A stretch of DNA of 64,000 nt from Mycteria americana (GCF_035582795.1 NC_134367.1:20378062-20442061), one strand, 5' to 3'; positions 24,497 through 38,769 are shown, counted from the first letter of the stretch. Translations and numbers: made by a program. The notes: generated by a model from the sequence alone, not told the origin.

Positions 24497-25435
24497 GTAG
24501 ATCCTGATGAGGCATTATATTCCATCTTACAGGAATAAGGTGCCTCTCACTCAAACCTGCGTTCTTGTAAAAGGGAATCTCTGTTAGAGATTGCGTCTCT
24601 TCCTTTAGAATGCGTCTCTTCAAGCAAAAGATATGTTGCATTCTCAAGATGGTGAAACAAATCTAGGTCATCCTTTATAATTTTCTATTACTTTGTAACT
24701 CAGACAGTAATAATAGTAATCACTCAATTTTCACTCCAAGATTGCAAGAGGATTATTCTCTACACATTTCCCTGTTACAAAATCACTGGTCTTACACGAC
24801 AAAGAGAATCTAGAACAGATAGCTGTTACAGTGGCCTCCATTACCCTTATGAAAGATACCTGCTTTGGAAAATACAGCAAGACTAATCTGTTCAGGAAAT
24901 TAATCCCTCTATTCACTTTCAATATCAGATGCTCCACTTGGAATACCAGACTCTTATTCTAATTATTAAAATCCAAAGAGGCTCAGCAGTTTTTTTTTAA
25001 CAGACAGACTAGCGATCTCATGAGAATCATCGAGGAAGAAAAAAGGGACACGTAACAAGTCAAACTGTGTTTTTAGGATGACTTTTTGCCTACAAAGATC
25101 TTCACTACTTGACCTCTCTTCCCATCAAGTGGAATGACTAGTGAAAAAGAAAGTGCAATGCCTATCATATCTGTAGGGTCTGAGGCATCACGAAGATCAT
25201 AGATATGCACATATTTAATCCTAGCATAAGTCACTTTCCAGAATCACATATAAGCAGCAACCAAAAACAGCAGGCAAACAGTTCTGCAAAGGAACTGTAA
25301 TTACTATTGTATACAAACATGTCTTTATTAGACAAGGAGTGAAACGTTTTACTAGAAGTATCTATCAAGTCAGAACTCCTGAATGAATGGCTGGGCAGAA
25401 CTTCAAGCTGTCATCTCATGGATATTGACTCACTG

Positions 25436-25862
25436 TGATTATCGAATCATAGACTAATTTGTCAGAACCTCTGGAGGTCATCTAGTCCAATTCCCTCCTC
25501 AAAAAGAGCCAACACAGACCACATGCTCAGGACCCTGTCCAGTTGAGTTTTTAATATCTCCAAGGATAAAAATCCCACAGCCTTCCAGGGAAACCTACTC
25601 CAGTGTTTGACTACTCTTATGGTAAAAACATTTCCTAACATCTAATCATATTTTCTCATGTTGCAACTTGTTCTGTTGCCTCTTCTCCTTTCACTGTGCA
25701 CCTCTGTTAACAATTGGGATCCATCTTCTCTCTTATTAGGTAATTGAATAGCAATGATGTCACCCTTAAGCTTTCTTTTTTTAAGGCCAAACAAACCCAG
25801 TTGTCACAGCCTCTTTTTGCACATCATGACCTCCAGCCCCCAAATCATAGTATCATAATAAA
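25436..25862 (-). mobile_element. CR1 LINE 3' fragment, old
   Basis: The tail is at the low-coordinate side (atcgaatcatagactaattt). It is followed by the CR1 block about 20-30 percent diverged by eye: ctggaggtcatctagtccaa, then the C-terminal ORF2 and 3' UTR region in minus orientation. It ends near caaatcatagtatcataata. No open frame remains. Confidence 0.78.
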
Positions 25863-28800
25863 CTGAGCTATCTCCCCAGTCCTCAGGAAAGGTAATCTGA
25901 GCAAGACAATATATTTGCTTACCCATTCTTCGGAAGCACTGTTTGATAATCAGCTACCCTTGACTTTAACCCAAGAACCCAAATGGGAACAAGGGGATTT
26001 GTGAAAATCCTGCTTCTTGTCAGTATAACAGCAAAAAAACTCATTTATTACCTATCTTATGACAAATATTAACCATAACAAAATTAGACTAAGGAATGAA
26101 TGCTAGCAGAGGAACACATTTTTTCAAATGAAAATAATTTATCAGTTTAGGTAGTAAATTATGAAGCTGATACAGCAGTTGAACCAAAAGCTGTAAAAAC
26201 AGTGAGCTGGTATTAAGTACTTAATAATTGTCTTGTCCTCCAGAAGAAATATATAAAGGTCACTTCCTTACAGAAGACCTAGCATTTGGTTCTCCATCTT
26301 ACTAGTGTAATCCCCCCCCCCCAAATAATATGAATTGCAAATGAAATGCATTCAGTGGCTGCACAGCAAGACACTGCAAACTGTGGAGGATTGGTTTAGA
26401 TTTAAATTATGTCAAGAAACTTTTAAGAAAGTGCCTAAGAACAAAAGTGATCTTATTAGTTACAATGTCAATTGTAAAAAATATTCGGTGTATTTTGATG
26501 GATTAATTTTCTAGTTTGGCAATACTATTAAATTTCATCCATCAAAAAAAAAGAAATAAGAACTAAACCCTGAAAGAACAAGGAGAAACACTGTTAAAAC
26601 TAAAAGATAATATTGTCACCAGAACAATTGGTAGAAGCAGGTCCATGAATAAATTTAGGCTGGAAGTCATGTTTTTAACCACTAGATTAATGAAAATCTA
26701 GAATTAAAGGAGCAGAGCAAAAAGCAATACATTTTTTCTTAAAATGAAGCTTGATCATTTCACAGAAAGGGTTCCTATGACATGGTTTTATATGACAGTA
26801 GAGAACTGGTAACACTTGTCAGCATGAGTCAGCAGCTGAATGTCTTCCCATTTGCTTTGGCTCAGCTGAGAAGCTCAGCCCATTCCTGAAAGTTTATTTT
26901 AACACAGAGAAAAGGCAGTATCTCCTGGTGGTTCTGCTCATGCACCCTATCCTATATTACCAATATAACAAATACTTAAGAGAATTATGTACTTAAACAC
27001 TTAAATAAAATAATTCTTTTGTTAATAAAACATTTTTAATAATAGATACAAAAAGTTAGTACACTGCAATGATCCTTCCAACAGTATTTTCATAAGAGTT
27101 TCTGCTTTAGAAAAGATACTTCTTGACTGAAGAATTTCATATGATTGATTAGTTCAATCAAATGTAATTTTTAGAAGTAGTGGTTTGAAGCACTAAAATA
27201 ATCACACGTTCTTTTGAAGAAAGCCTAGCTGGCCTACATCCGTGCATGACCTTACTAAAGAGTGTCAGATGGTTCATAAATTTTGGAGGAACAAACAAGT
27301 TTTTCTCAATAGATATGTCTGCTCAATATACAGAGAATATATAAGAAAGCAACCATAGAATTCTCTGAAACACTATAGTGTATAATATTGGAATTTGCAG
27401 ATCTGAAGGTGAGTTTCATCAGACTGGGACATAAGTATTTCTCTCTGCTCATAGTATCGTACTGAAAGAATTATGTGACTGAAACTAGATTTAGCACAGG
27501 TAAGAAAAATAGGCATTTTGACAGAGGTAAGTTGCTTCACTGTGGCTTCACTCTCTGCCAAATGCCTCTGCCCACAAATTTTCAGGATTATTTCCAAATT
27601 CAGGATTCTAAAGAAGTAATATTTGCGTAGTGGTGGACAGAAATATTTTACTTTACCTTCAACTGGACAAAAGATTGAGTATTTTCATTAAAGATCTAGT
27701 ATTTAAACAATTATCCATGTATCTGGCTAGATCAGTATAATATCTATACACAATAGTTTTTCCACAATCATTCAGAAACCTTGGCTAGAACAGAATATAC
27801 CAGCTTATCTTTTGCTACACATATTACATCTGTGACTCCCTATTCTGTGATGCATGGCAATTCAATTTGAGACAATTCAAGATGATAATCACTTTCACGT
27901 AGGCTAAATTTAACATTACTACTACCCAATTATAGTATTTGTATAAAAATCAAGCAGCTTCAGGAATTGCTAAGAGAACTTCAAAAACAGCAGAAAGCAG
28001 ATTATTCATTCATCAGCTTCATTTAAGTCCAACATTATACTCAGATACATGAATTAATCAGCATACTTTTTCAGATCAGACAGTGTCTAAATGGTAGTAT
28101 TACAAGAGGTTGAAAGACAGTTCCATCTCCTAAGTTACCGAACATATGAATATAGAAACTTTCCTGTTTGGTGGTATTGAAATTACCCATCATTAAGAAT
28201 TGAATAACTTATAAATATAATGCATTCTGATTGCATATTTCTTACTTTAATTAGCTGAAGTTATCACTTAACTGATTTCATTATAGCTAGAACATGCTCA
28301 CAGTATTGATTACATAACTTCCCTCTGAGGAAATAACCAGGGCCTTCATCAACAAATAAAATACATGTATACTACTCATAAGCCCACTATCAAAACCCAA
28401 TGACTTAATCCTTTTATGAGTTCTAATACTGTAACACAACTCAAAACTTTTAAAAAAAACCTTAACAATAAACGAACAAAGACCTAAAAAAAGAATGTCA
28501 TATGGTGACATAATGATGTCTCAAACAATTGCCAAAATATAAACCATTTCTAAGATAACAAAGGTAAAGTACAAAGAAAAAAGTTGCATGCTGACAACCA
28601 GAAATATCCTAAATATTTCCTAATGAACAGTCAACTAATTACCATAATATGAGAGCATTACAACAGGCAAAGAATTAAATTTGGTGTTTAACATCCAATC
28701 TACATGGTAATTTCCAAGGGTGGCTGCTTTAGGATGTACCTAAACATCCAAATAAATTCTGCAGCATGTAGACTCTTTTGCTGTCCCTGTCATCAACTAG

Positions 28801-31751
28801 TGAATTTCAATTACAGCTTATAAAAATAAATAATATTCTTTTTCCTGTCACCTGTCTTGGATCTGTGCTTATTTCTTCATATTACAAAATTGCATACCCT
28901 AACATCTATTCTTCTGGCACTTAACTTAGGAAAAAAAAAAGAGAAATTACATTAGTCACTTATGCATTACTGAGAGGAAGTTTGATAAGAACATACCAAC
29001 TGAAAACATCTTTTCCTGCATCAAACCTACACGAAGCCTTTCATGCTCATTAGTTAATTTAAATGAGCAATCAAATTCATGCACTGTCAGTTAATTAGCC
29101 ATCAAAAATAATAATTGAGGAACTGTGTGAAGTATAAAAATTAAAATGAAGCTGCAAAAATAACAGAGGCTAAAAGGTAAAGTGACATTTTGCCCAATGC
29201 AATTTAAACATTTCTGCAATAAGGGTAAAAATTATTGATACTTTCATTTTCTTCATACCATGACCAAAACTCAACATGAAAATAGCAATAGTAAAGGCCT
29301 TTTGAAAATGCACAAATACTATCTATCCAATACTTCATATATATTTTCATAAAGTGATCAGTTCAGACTAGTCAACAACAAACAGTAGCAAGACCTCATC
29401 ATAAGTGCTAATTATAGTAACTTTTAAGACACGGAAACAGTCATTCACCACAAATTAGAAATAATAATGCTTAAAATGGTAACAAAGAAAGAACAGCATG
29501 TACATCAAAAGTTAAATTATAATCAAAGGCAGGAACTTTTTAATAAAATTAATGTCACTGTCGTAGTACTTGAGCTGAGAAATAGAAGACAGTATACTAA
29601 ACACAGGAAAACAATGAAAATCCTAAATTCCATTTCTGCTGTGTTTTCACTCTAAACTTGGAAAGTCTAACATAATACCAACAAAGTTACCAGTGAACTG
29701 AGTTTAAATGTTTTGCTTTGCAGCAGGGCCAAGATTCATCTCTGATGATTTTATGTGCCTCAGAAGGTAAATTGCTCTAGTCTTCCTCTGCAGTCAAGAG
29801 AGAGAAAACAGGCAACTCCAGAATGGACAATTTATTCCTCACAGTTGCATATTCTCTGTAAGAAAGTAGTTCTGTTAAATGTATTATCCATTCATACAGT
29901 ACATGCATATTCCCTCTCACCCAAGCCAGAGCCATTTAGTAGTACTGCAACAGTTCTACCACGGATAAGCTACCATCCCACCTCCTCCACACAGTGCCAC
30001 TCTAGTATTCATTAAAATATGAGTTCAACTTATAGGGGCTGAGTACATATATGAGTACAATTTATATAAGGGCTTCTGGAAGAAGTTCACCTCAGGCATA
30101 GCGATCCATATTTCCCAATTAAGGCAAGACTGTCTGAAAATGCACAAATTTTCAACATAAGCTCTTAAACTTCAAGGCAGATAAGCTGATGATATGTGAC
30201 AGAGATTCATCATCTCCTGACAGAAGGGGAGAGTTGTCTCCTCCTAGTAGTACTGGAAATCATCACTTAAACATTATGATGTAGGGGTGAGGATTCAAGC
30301 ACATTTTCCAAACCATTCGCATCTCAAAAACTTTGAAGTGTAAATGAGGCTCTACAGTGATTGAGCAATACAGACCAGCACCACAGTCGACACTGCAGGA
30401 AGGTAGTAGGGCATATTATATCCTGTAGTCCTGGTGTAATACACGCCTCAAAGACGACTTTTTACAAATGCTAATCAGGCTCTATAACCACTGTAAGGAG
30501 GTTCAGATCATATCCAGAATGGAGATTCGCACTAACATCCTGTTTGGTAGGTGTGAAGCTGTGTTTGATATGTATGTACATGCAGCAGAGCATAAAAAGT
30601 AACCTGGATGCAAAGGAGAACAAGTTTCAGAGCTGCCAGATAAGCACTTAAAATTGTCTGAGGAGAGACAAATGAAGGAACTGACACCATAAGAAGTTGA
30701 AATTATTGTTAGAAAGATAAACTTTCTATATTTCTAGGCAAAAGCTATGTCCAGTTCACCTCAGTGAATTCTGAGATGTGACTTCTATAGACGAGTCCCT
30801 ATGGACTGAAGATTCCCAAAGCTGTCCAGACTGCTTGAAGCCTGATCACAAGAACCACTTTTACTGACCAAATCCCTAATGGGAAAAGGATAACTTCTAT
30901 TCTCTGGAGGCATGCAAAAACAGCTGTCATGACCTTTATGAACACTCTTAGTATTACTGATTGGCCTCAAAACAGCAGTTTCTTGGATTACCATGAACCA
31001 CTTGGATTACTACCTGGTTTGATTCGCCACCTCATTTGATTTGCAGTGTCATGAAGGTCACAATATCTGCTTCATCCAGGGATGTTTGAAGCAGCATTCC
31101 TGATTTAAGTAATCCACTTTCTATATATGCCATTTCAAGTTCCATAATTGATCAAACTGTAGGAGTACTACAATGTACCCTGAAAGCCTGTTTGACATCC
31201 TAAACTGACACAACAAAGAGAAGCACAGACCTTTCTGAATATGTCCCAACCTTTATATTTCCTGAGGGCAAGGTTGAGACTACTGAGCTCTTTTTGAAGT
31301 TGCTGCCACTGTGAGAAACTTCAGGGACAGGTTGGAAACTATGGAAACAGACCCTGACTGAAGGATCTGGGAATGGCTACCCACTGTTAGACTGAAGCTT
31401 TAGGAAGAAAGGTTTATTCTAAAATGTCTAGATAATTTGGTAAAGCTATCCAAAATGTGGAAGGCAAGCAGATAATAACAGTACTGAGATGGTCTAATGC
31501 TGTCTCAAATGGAGTGCTAATTAACACGCCCTGCTTCCCAACAGCAGGGAAGGTCAGTGTACATGCTGAAATTACCCAGCAAGAGAAGTTCCAAGGAAGA
31601 TCTCATAATTCTAGCAGACAAATCCCTACAGAAAGAGAAACCAATGGAGAAAGGAAGAAATAATGAAAAACTTACAGACTCTGATTCTCTCTAAAACACA
31701 TGCTAAGCCTGTATACTCTGTTCTGAAAAAGGGAAATACTCAAAGGACATC
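25863..31751. other. Unique AT-rich sequence
   Basis: Between the CR1 fragment and the LTR. The part from about 30050 to 31450 is less AT-rich and has no frame, repeat or splice pattern that I can assign. Confidence 0.45.
26312..26322. repeat. Poly-C run, 11 bases
   Basis: A homopolymer in otherwise AT-rich sequence. Confidence 0.9.
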
Positions 31752-32131
31752 TGTACTGGGTCTGGCTGGGATAGAGTTAATTTACTTCATAGCAGCCTGT
31801 ATGGTGGTATGTTTTAGATTGGTGAGCAAATCAGTGTTGATAACACAACACTGTTTTAGCTATTGCTGAACAGTGCACAGCATCAAGGCCTCCTCTGTTT
31901 GTCACCCCAGTGAGTAGGCTGGGGGTGGGCAAGAAACTGGGAGGTGACACAGCCAGGACAGCTGACTCAAACTGACCAAAGGGATATTCCATACCCTATA
32001 ATGTCATGCTCAGCAAGAAAAGCTGGAAAGGAGTTTTTCCAAGGTAGCAGTTGCTTGGGGACTGGCTGGGCATTGATCTGCTGGTGGCAAGTGTCTGCTT
32101 TTGTGCCACTTGGGGTTTTTTTGTTGTTGTT

Positions 32132-32145
32132 GGGGGGGGGGGGGG
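32132..32145. repeat. Poly-G run in LTR
   Basis: A run of 14 G residues lies within the 31752 LTR, just before its polyadenylation box. Confidence 0.9.
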
Positions 32146-32290
32146 TGTGCATATTAAACGGTCTTTATCTCAACCCACAAGTTGTTTTGTGGCTTTCATC
32201 TGGCTTTCCAAAGCAGTCAGATTGCAAATGGCAGAGGAAAAACACTCAGTGGCTTGAGAGATAACCTGATAGGAGCAAGCCCTTCTCTCT

Positions 32291-32309
32291 CCCCCTCCCC
32301 CCCCCCCCC
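32291..32309. repeat. C-rich run at LTR end
   Basis: Nearly pure C, with one T, at the expected position of the C-rich block near the LTR 3' end; it appears expanded. Confidence 0.85.
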
Positions 32310-32310
32310 A

Positions 32311-35300
32311 TCTTAACGGTCGGATGTGTTTCTCCTTCCATCAGTATTCTCACAGAGAGGGTAGGAGAATGGTTTATAAATACATACATCCTCACTGAAA
32401 CGGTGTCCCACAACACTGACCTGTGCAGGCAGGCAATCATCTGACGTGCAGGCTCCAAGGCCATAGTTTAATAGAGATGGACTTTCTCTGAAAGGCAACA
32501 CAAGCATTCAGCAAGATCACATTTCTTACAGGAACCCTGTAGATGTCAAATAATGGTATATCTCTCCCATTGTCTTGAGTTATGGTTGAATGAGCCTTAA
32601 TTAAAAGAGGGTGTTCTTAGTTAGCTACCCCATAACAACACATCTCACAGTCGATTATTCAGCAACAAACAATCCTTTAGGTCCTTTGGCAACAGATATG
32701 TAAAAATGATCTCTTTAAAAGAACTTCTGCCAATATAAAAGGATAAAACAGATCTCCCAACCAGAATACACTAAGCAATTTTAACTGTGAATCTAATCTG
32801 TGTGGCTTTGGAAAAAATACAGTCAAATTAGTTTTCAATTTAAGTGAAACTAATACTATCTGCACAAAAACTTAGCACAAGTTCTAAGAGTAACAATTTT
32901 CTTTAAATAAAAAAAAAAGAGAGAGAATAACAGTTCAGATGTTAGAGTTTGAACCCTCCTTGGTCTCCTAGATAAAGTAATTGCTATCAAAAACAAACAA
33001 CAGAAAGAACACATTGCCTCGGGTTTTCCCATTGAGAAAATTAGCACACAATTTAAATCCTATTATGGTACCAGATTTTTTAACTAGGGGAAAAAGTCCT
33101 GTAGTATTTGTCATAAGCCTACAAGTTGCAGAATATGAGACTGCACAAAAACTAATGAGGAAGCTGAATAAAATAACTATCAGATGAATTCTGACTAAAC
33201 TAATAAAAATCTTCAGATCCAATAAGCAATGTAGCATGACAAGCAAACAAGCTAATAACTGTGTGTCATAAGAAAAACTATGAACCTTGACTATTTAGAC
33301 TGAATGCTGTCATTTGTAAGGATGTATCTAACCATAGAAGATCCATCTTCTTTTAACTCTCAGAGCCATTCAACATCCAAGCCATGATATGAAAAGAACT
33401 GAGATTTCAGTTCTGAAACTGGCTCACATGTATTATCCAAATTCCACAACATCACTGTCTTCAAAGGTAAGGCAAGCCACTGTTGATTCTAATGGCTTCT
33501 ATGTGGACCAATGCGGGATTAAAGAGCTCTTGCATCCTTCTGTTAGGATGCCTTGTGCTTACCTTAACTCCCAAGTCCTCTTTCAGTGTAGACAGTTAAA
33601 TGGAAAGATCTGACAGAAGCATCATGAGAATAAGCCTCTTGAAAGTCCACAGATGTAAACTAATTTCAAATAAGATGTGGAAAGAAGTCTCAGCAGCAAA
33701 GAAATAAAGATGAAAGTTTTACACAACAGAAAACACAGAAAAGCAGCTTGATTCAGTCAACTGACTGAGGGGAACTGAAAGGGAAGTACATGCCATGCCT
33801 ACTTTATAGTAGCATAAACCCCAGGAGCAGGAGGAATGCTTGGGGTATGTTCAAACTGCATTCTCCACTGCCTGTGTATAAGGAAATCATAGCAAGAAAC
33901 GTAGATGTACTAAAATTGCCTGCATCTAAGAGGGAATGGTGGATGACTGAGGCAAGTCACTTTGAGGAGATGCCTGGGCTTGACCACAAACTCAACATGA
34001 GCCACAGAAAAAAATCACTGTGACCCAGCTGTGATGTTGAGAATAAAAGATGGGAGCTGAGGTTCATAGTCTTCTTTTTTACACTACATGTGTAATTTAC
34101 GGAGGAGATGGAGAAGAAATGCATCCCCACAGTGGCTGCTGAGTCTAAAAGTTCCAACAATTGCACTTATGTACATTCTCTCAAAAGAGAAATAAATTGT
34201 CTGAGACAAATAGAAGATAATATAGCATAAGCTTTGGTGGTTTTTCAGTGTTTCACAAAACTGTGATTCAAAAAACCAAAATGAATATGTTAACATGGTT
34301 GTAAAAATCAGATTCCAAACTAAAGAATTAATTTAACAGGAAAGCCTACTCAGTCTGTAAAGCCTTAAACAGCAGGTTCTATGAAAACAAGAAAGAGAGC
34401 ACCATATTTAAAGAATAAAACATGCTGAATTTATAAAATAGTTTCTACAAATAGGAATGTAAAATTTTCTGTGATAAATAATGTGCTGGTTTGCATTGTG
34501 CAGTTCTGAACTCTTGAAATATTGTTATCAATATGGAAGCAGAAAACATATCAACGTCTAAATAAGCATAGGCCCTGAGAGTTATACGGGAAAACAATGT
34601 AAAAAAGTTCAGTGTAATGTTATTTTTTATTTGTAGTTTTCAGGAACATTGCTGCTGCCAGATAAACACTTTCAACATATGGATAGATCTGAATGGAACA
34701 GTTGCTTAGAAAGACCAAGAAAGAATAATTGAGTCATTTTGAAGTTACGATATTTTTTCTAATCCCTGTAAGATTTTTTTATTGTAAAGGGTTTCTCAAA
34801 GAGGAGATTCTGATCTTTTAATAATTAGAGGAGGGATCCTAAACATAAAGGAAAAGGTATTTTATATCTCTGATTTAGATGGAAGATTTCTAAGCATGAA
34901 AGAAATAAACTTCCATTAATGTCCTGGGAAATTAAGAGCTTTATCTAAATAGGTAGAACTAATTTGTTTCGTTTTACTTTTTGTTTATCTGGTGATAGAC
35001 TACAAGCTCACCATGTGACTTACCCTATTTTTTTGTTTACAAACTGAACATGATCAAAACCAAATAATAATTAGTAAAAACAGTTGATTCAAGAAGAAAG
35101 CTGGCTGAACTTATATCATCTATTCAAATATAATTTTAAATCCTGTTTCATACTTGAAATATCAGTTAATCTTTTCTTTACTAATTAACACTTGCCCATT
35201 TTATTTTGTTGACCCACCCTCTGCAGCTGTGACAATCTCTTCATTGATTTCTATAGCCTTGTACATTAATCATTGCATTAAAGCTGTAGTTTACTAGGAC

Positions 35301-35729
35301 ATCCATTTCTTAACATAAAACATGGCCTACAACAATGTCCTGGAAAATCAGACCAACTACTATTAAATAATGTTAAATCTTGATACACAAGGTCATGTCC
35401 TCTTGCTCAGTATGATACGATTGCATATGAGTTGAACTCATGGTTCCAGCTGGCTGGGAACATGAACTCAGTTAATGTATGATTGACTACACTGAGGCCA
35501 CATCCATAGGAAAAAATTAAATATACATTTTAAGGAGTGTTAACTCAGAAGCTTGAAAAAATCCTGCTTTTGAGAATGGGTCATTCTTCATATATTCTAT
35601 ATATAATCAAACAGTGGAACATCATAATCTGATGCATGCTATGTAAGTGATCTATGAATAAAGAGAGTGATACACTGCCAGATTGAGCAATTTTACTGTA
35701 CTTATTAAATTGTTGATAGTTTCTCTTAC
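32311..35729. other. Unique sequence between LTR and candidate exon
   Basis: A plus-strand segment 33411-33476 ending at CAAAG/gtaagg is splice-flanked but its acceptor is poor. Nothing else can be supported. Confidence 0.4.
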
Positions 35730-35828
35730 CTGTGAACAACTCCTAAATGAAGAGAAATTATTTCATTAATTAGGGCAAGCTTTTCAGAGTAAATCTTAGT
35801 ATGAGAAAATTTATAGGTGACTTGATCT
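35730..35828 (-). CDS. Probable upstream exon, minus strand
   Basis: A 99-nt segment between a pyrimidine-rich acceptor (tgttttccccaatgtag) and a near-perfect donor (TTCACAG/gtaagag). It opens with one base of a split codon, reads 32 codons (DQVTYKFSHTKIYSEKLALI to HLGVVH) and leaves two bases, so its length preserves phase. The amphipathic end resembles a helix. It lies upstream of the better-supported exons on the same strand, but the exons that would link it to 20266-20339 have not been found. A link needs at least one exon that changes phase. It could belong to the same gene or to another minus-strand gene. A second acceptor-like site inside the segment is an alternative start. Confidence 0.42.
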
Positions 35829-36289
35829 CTACATTGGGGAAAACACTGCCAAGAGGCAAAGAAGGTATTTTTCTTTAGTAAAGAAAGTAATAAAAACCAA
35901 AAAGACAAAACATATTAATTTGAGAAAATTATGTAACCTGCATCATTATTAGTACTGTCACTTAGATTTCAGTAGTTCATTTTAAATCTTAGCCTATTTC
36001 ATTAAAGTTTGAAAGTCATTCATAAAAATACAGGATCGTATCCTTAATATGCCTGTCTGACATGATAGATGAGTCAATAGTGAAATACATTGTCCTTCAG
36101 ACTTCAGCTACATTCTCTTCATGTTGTCCAAAGATGTTCTCAAGATTCCTGGCAGAAATAAGGTACAGTTCATTCAAACAGTTGGCAAATCAACTATCTT
36201 CTTCATTGCAGTCCACATTAGATGTTGTTCCTTCTCAGTCTTGCAAAGTGACTGTGACCATTTTTTGGCCCGACGCTCACTTTTAGAAA

Positions 36290-37450
36290 ACAGATCAGTT
36301 GCTATTGTTTTGTTTACCTTGACTTTACAAAAGCTTCCAACATTGTCTCCCATACGAAGGCTTTCAACATGGTCTCCCATAACATCCTCATTGACAACTT
36401 GAAGAAGCACAGACTAGGTAAGTGGACAGGCAGCTTGGCTGAACTGTCGGGCTTAAGGGTTGTGGCCAGTGGCACAACGACCAGCCGGAGGCCAGTCACT
36501 AGTGCTGGACCAACCCCGGGTATCGATACTGAAACCAGTACTGTTTAACTTCTTCATTAATGACAATGGGACAGAGCACACACTCAGTAACTTTGCAGAC
36601 AGTGCAGAGTTGGCCAGAGTGGTGGATAACGCCCAATGGGTCTGCTGCCATTCAGAGGGGACCTTCACAGGCTGGAGAAGTGGGGCAACAGGAACCTCAG
36701 GAAGTTCAACAAACGGAAATGCTAAGTCCTGCACCTGGGGAGGAACAGTCCCATCCACCAGCACAGGCTGCAGGACAATCAGGTTGGAAAGCACCTTTGC
36801 AGAAAAGGCCCTGGTGCTTCTGGCTGAACATGAGCCAAAAAGGTGCCCTCATGGCAAAGAAGAGCAGCAGCCTCTTGTGCTGCAGTAGGCAAGGCATTGC
36901 CAGCAGGTCAAGGGAGGTGATCCTTCCTCTCTAACTCAGCACTGCTGACACCATATCTGAGTGTGGTGTCCAGTTCTGGGCTCCTCAGTACAACAGACAT
37001 GGGCATACTGGAGCAAGGCCAGCAAAGGGCCACAAAGATGAGGAAGACATTGGATCATATATGTGATTACAAGGAGAAGCCAAGAGAACTATTCAGTTTG
37101 GAGAAGTGAAGGCTCAGGGGGATCTTATCAATGTGTATAAATTCCTGACGGAGGGAGTAAAGTAAACAGACATTTTGCAGTGGTATCTAGTCACAGGACA
37201 ATGGGTGCAAACTGAAAGACAGGAAATTCCACTTAAGCATAAGAAAAAACCTTTTTTACAGTGAAGGTGGTCAAACACTGGAACTGGCTGCCCAGACAGA
37301 TTGCAGAGTCTCTCCATCCTAGGAGAAACTCAGAACCTGACTGGGTATGGTGCTAAGCAACACGTTCTAGTTGATCCTTCTGTGAGTAGGGGTTTGGACT
37401 GGATGACCTCCAGAGGTCCTGTCCAATCTCAACAATTCCATGATTCTATG
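36290..37450 (+). mobile_element. CR1 LINE copy, old, 5' truncated
   Basis: The reverse-transcriptase region begins with a decayed LDFTKAFN-like motif. It then reads through an FADD-equivalent that is destroyed (TFADSAEL region), the C-terminal ORF2 domain and a 3' tail ending aattccatgattctatgtga. Many stops and frameshifts break the frame. A 22-24-bp block containing tctcccata is duplicated around 36343-36385. The shadow frames of 60-140 codons in this interval are not genes. Confidence 0.85.
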
Positions 37451-38751
37451 TGATTTTGTATCAATGGCAGTTTCTCTAAACCCATGTCTTGTTTTCCAAT
37501 TTTTCATTTTCCTTATTCTCTTATTTCTTCTTTCTTTCCCTTTCAACATAAACTCTTCTCCTAAATCCAGATTCCACTAAATCAACAGAAAAATAGATTG
37601 TTTTCATCTTCTGTGTTGAATACTACAATCTCCTTTCCAGCAATTATATTTTCTCATTAAAAAAAAAAAAAAATTGGTAAAGCCACCTTCCTCAGCCCCT
37701 AGCATTACACATCCTTTTTCCTTGGAACTCCTCACTTCTTCCCATTACTCCACAAGTTTAAGTTTATTTTATACCTTCTGCAGGTTATCCATAACTCACA
37801 ACCTGTTCAAACATTAAAATATTTCCCTTTCCTACGTCACTAATGACACCAATCATAATATTTAATTTTCACTTGTTTTTCATTTATTTTCACTCATTAA
37901 ATCTTTTCTCTTTTTTGATATTGCATCTCAACTGAAAATTCCTTGCAGTTTCACCTATTACAGTCTTACCAATAAATAATTTCCTTATAACCTTTTCTAT
38001 TTTGAAACAAGTGACACAACAAACTTACATGTTTACATTACATATAAACATTTTCAGCTACTTTGTAGTACTTATAATTGTTATCAAAAGTTCAGTCTTA
38101 TACCCAGTCTCTCACCCAAAACAATGATGAAGCTTAGAACCTGATCCAATCCATAAGAAAGCATGTAAAAAACAACTGACCTTCTGCTATGAGTCCAGTA
38201 TTTTGTAAGCAGGTTGCCTTGTCTTGTAACATAAAAAAGGGATTGCACAGAAGGCAGCATTTACAAATTTATAGCTGAAAAAAAAAATTGTTTTAAAAGG
38301 GATTTTGCAATCCAGGCTTAAATCAGCTATTCCACACTGACAGTGGTGCAAACCTGCTCTGAAATGCTTTAGAAAGTATCTTCTGTATCTTCTTCCACAA
38401 CAAAACAACTTTTAGTAGATCATTTATATATATCAAACAGGAATCTGAAGCTGCTTCTGTGTAACATAAGGGATTTAACATAATTTAGACAGCATAAAAA
38501 TTAATTAATTATTAATTTAGCAATTCTTTATGCAGCTAGGATTTAAATGCTCAATATTGAACAGCTTTCTTCTTTACTTTTTTTTTTTAAATGTGTAATA
38601 TAATAATATACTTTGTTGTTTCAAGACCAAGACAACATATTTTAATCACCTGTTTAGCTTGTAAGTGGCATAATGCAACTTCCTATATAGGTAAGAATAC
38701 TATGGCAAGCAAAATGCTTTCCAGCAACATGTATCCATTTTTTTTAAGCTT

Positions 38752-38769
38752 AAAAAAAAAAAAAAAAAA
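38752..38769. repeat. Poly-A run, 18 bases
   Basis: Uninterrupted A18 after aagctt. No retrocopy or LINE tail is recognisable upstream. Confidence 0.9.

Larger units (their letters stand above)
20340..25435. other. Mostly unique intronic sequence
   Basis: Contains the candidates 21416-21486 and 24380-24496. A 73-codon plus frame at about 24740-24960 follows a weak acceptor; it is open but unsupported. No repeat is recognised. Confidence 0.45.
31752..32310 (+). mobile_element. ERV-L-like LTR, diverged
   Basis: The 5' half follows the family closely (tgtactgggtctggctggga to the accaaagggatattccatac box). A polyadenylation-type box attaaacggtctttatctc lies at about 32154. The last 130 bases are rearranged and pass into a C-rich run, so the 3' boundary is uncertain. 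No internal sequence is visible on either side; probably a damaged solo LTR. Confidence 0.75.

Noticed and set aside
33411..33476. 66-nt plus-strand exon ending CAAAG/gtaagg
   Set aside because: The donor is strong but the acceptor lacks a polypyrimidine tract, and two frames are equally open.
36453..36934. Several 110-142-codon frames on both strands
   Set aside because: Shadows within a decayed CR1 copy; the true reading frame is broken by stops.
38752..38769. Poly-A run as the tail of a processed pseudogene
   Set aside because: No coding-like or gene-like sequence and no target duplication were seen next to it.
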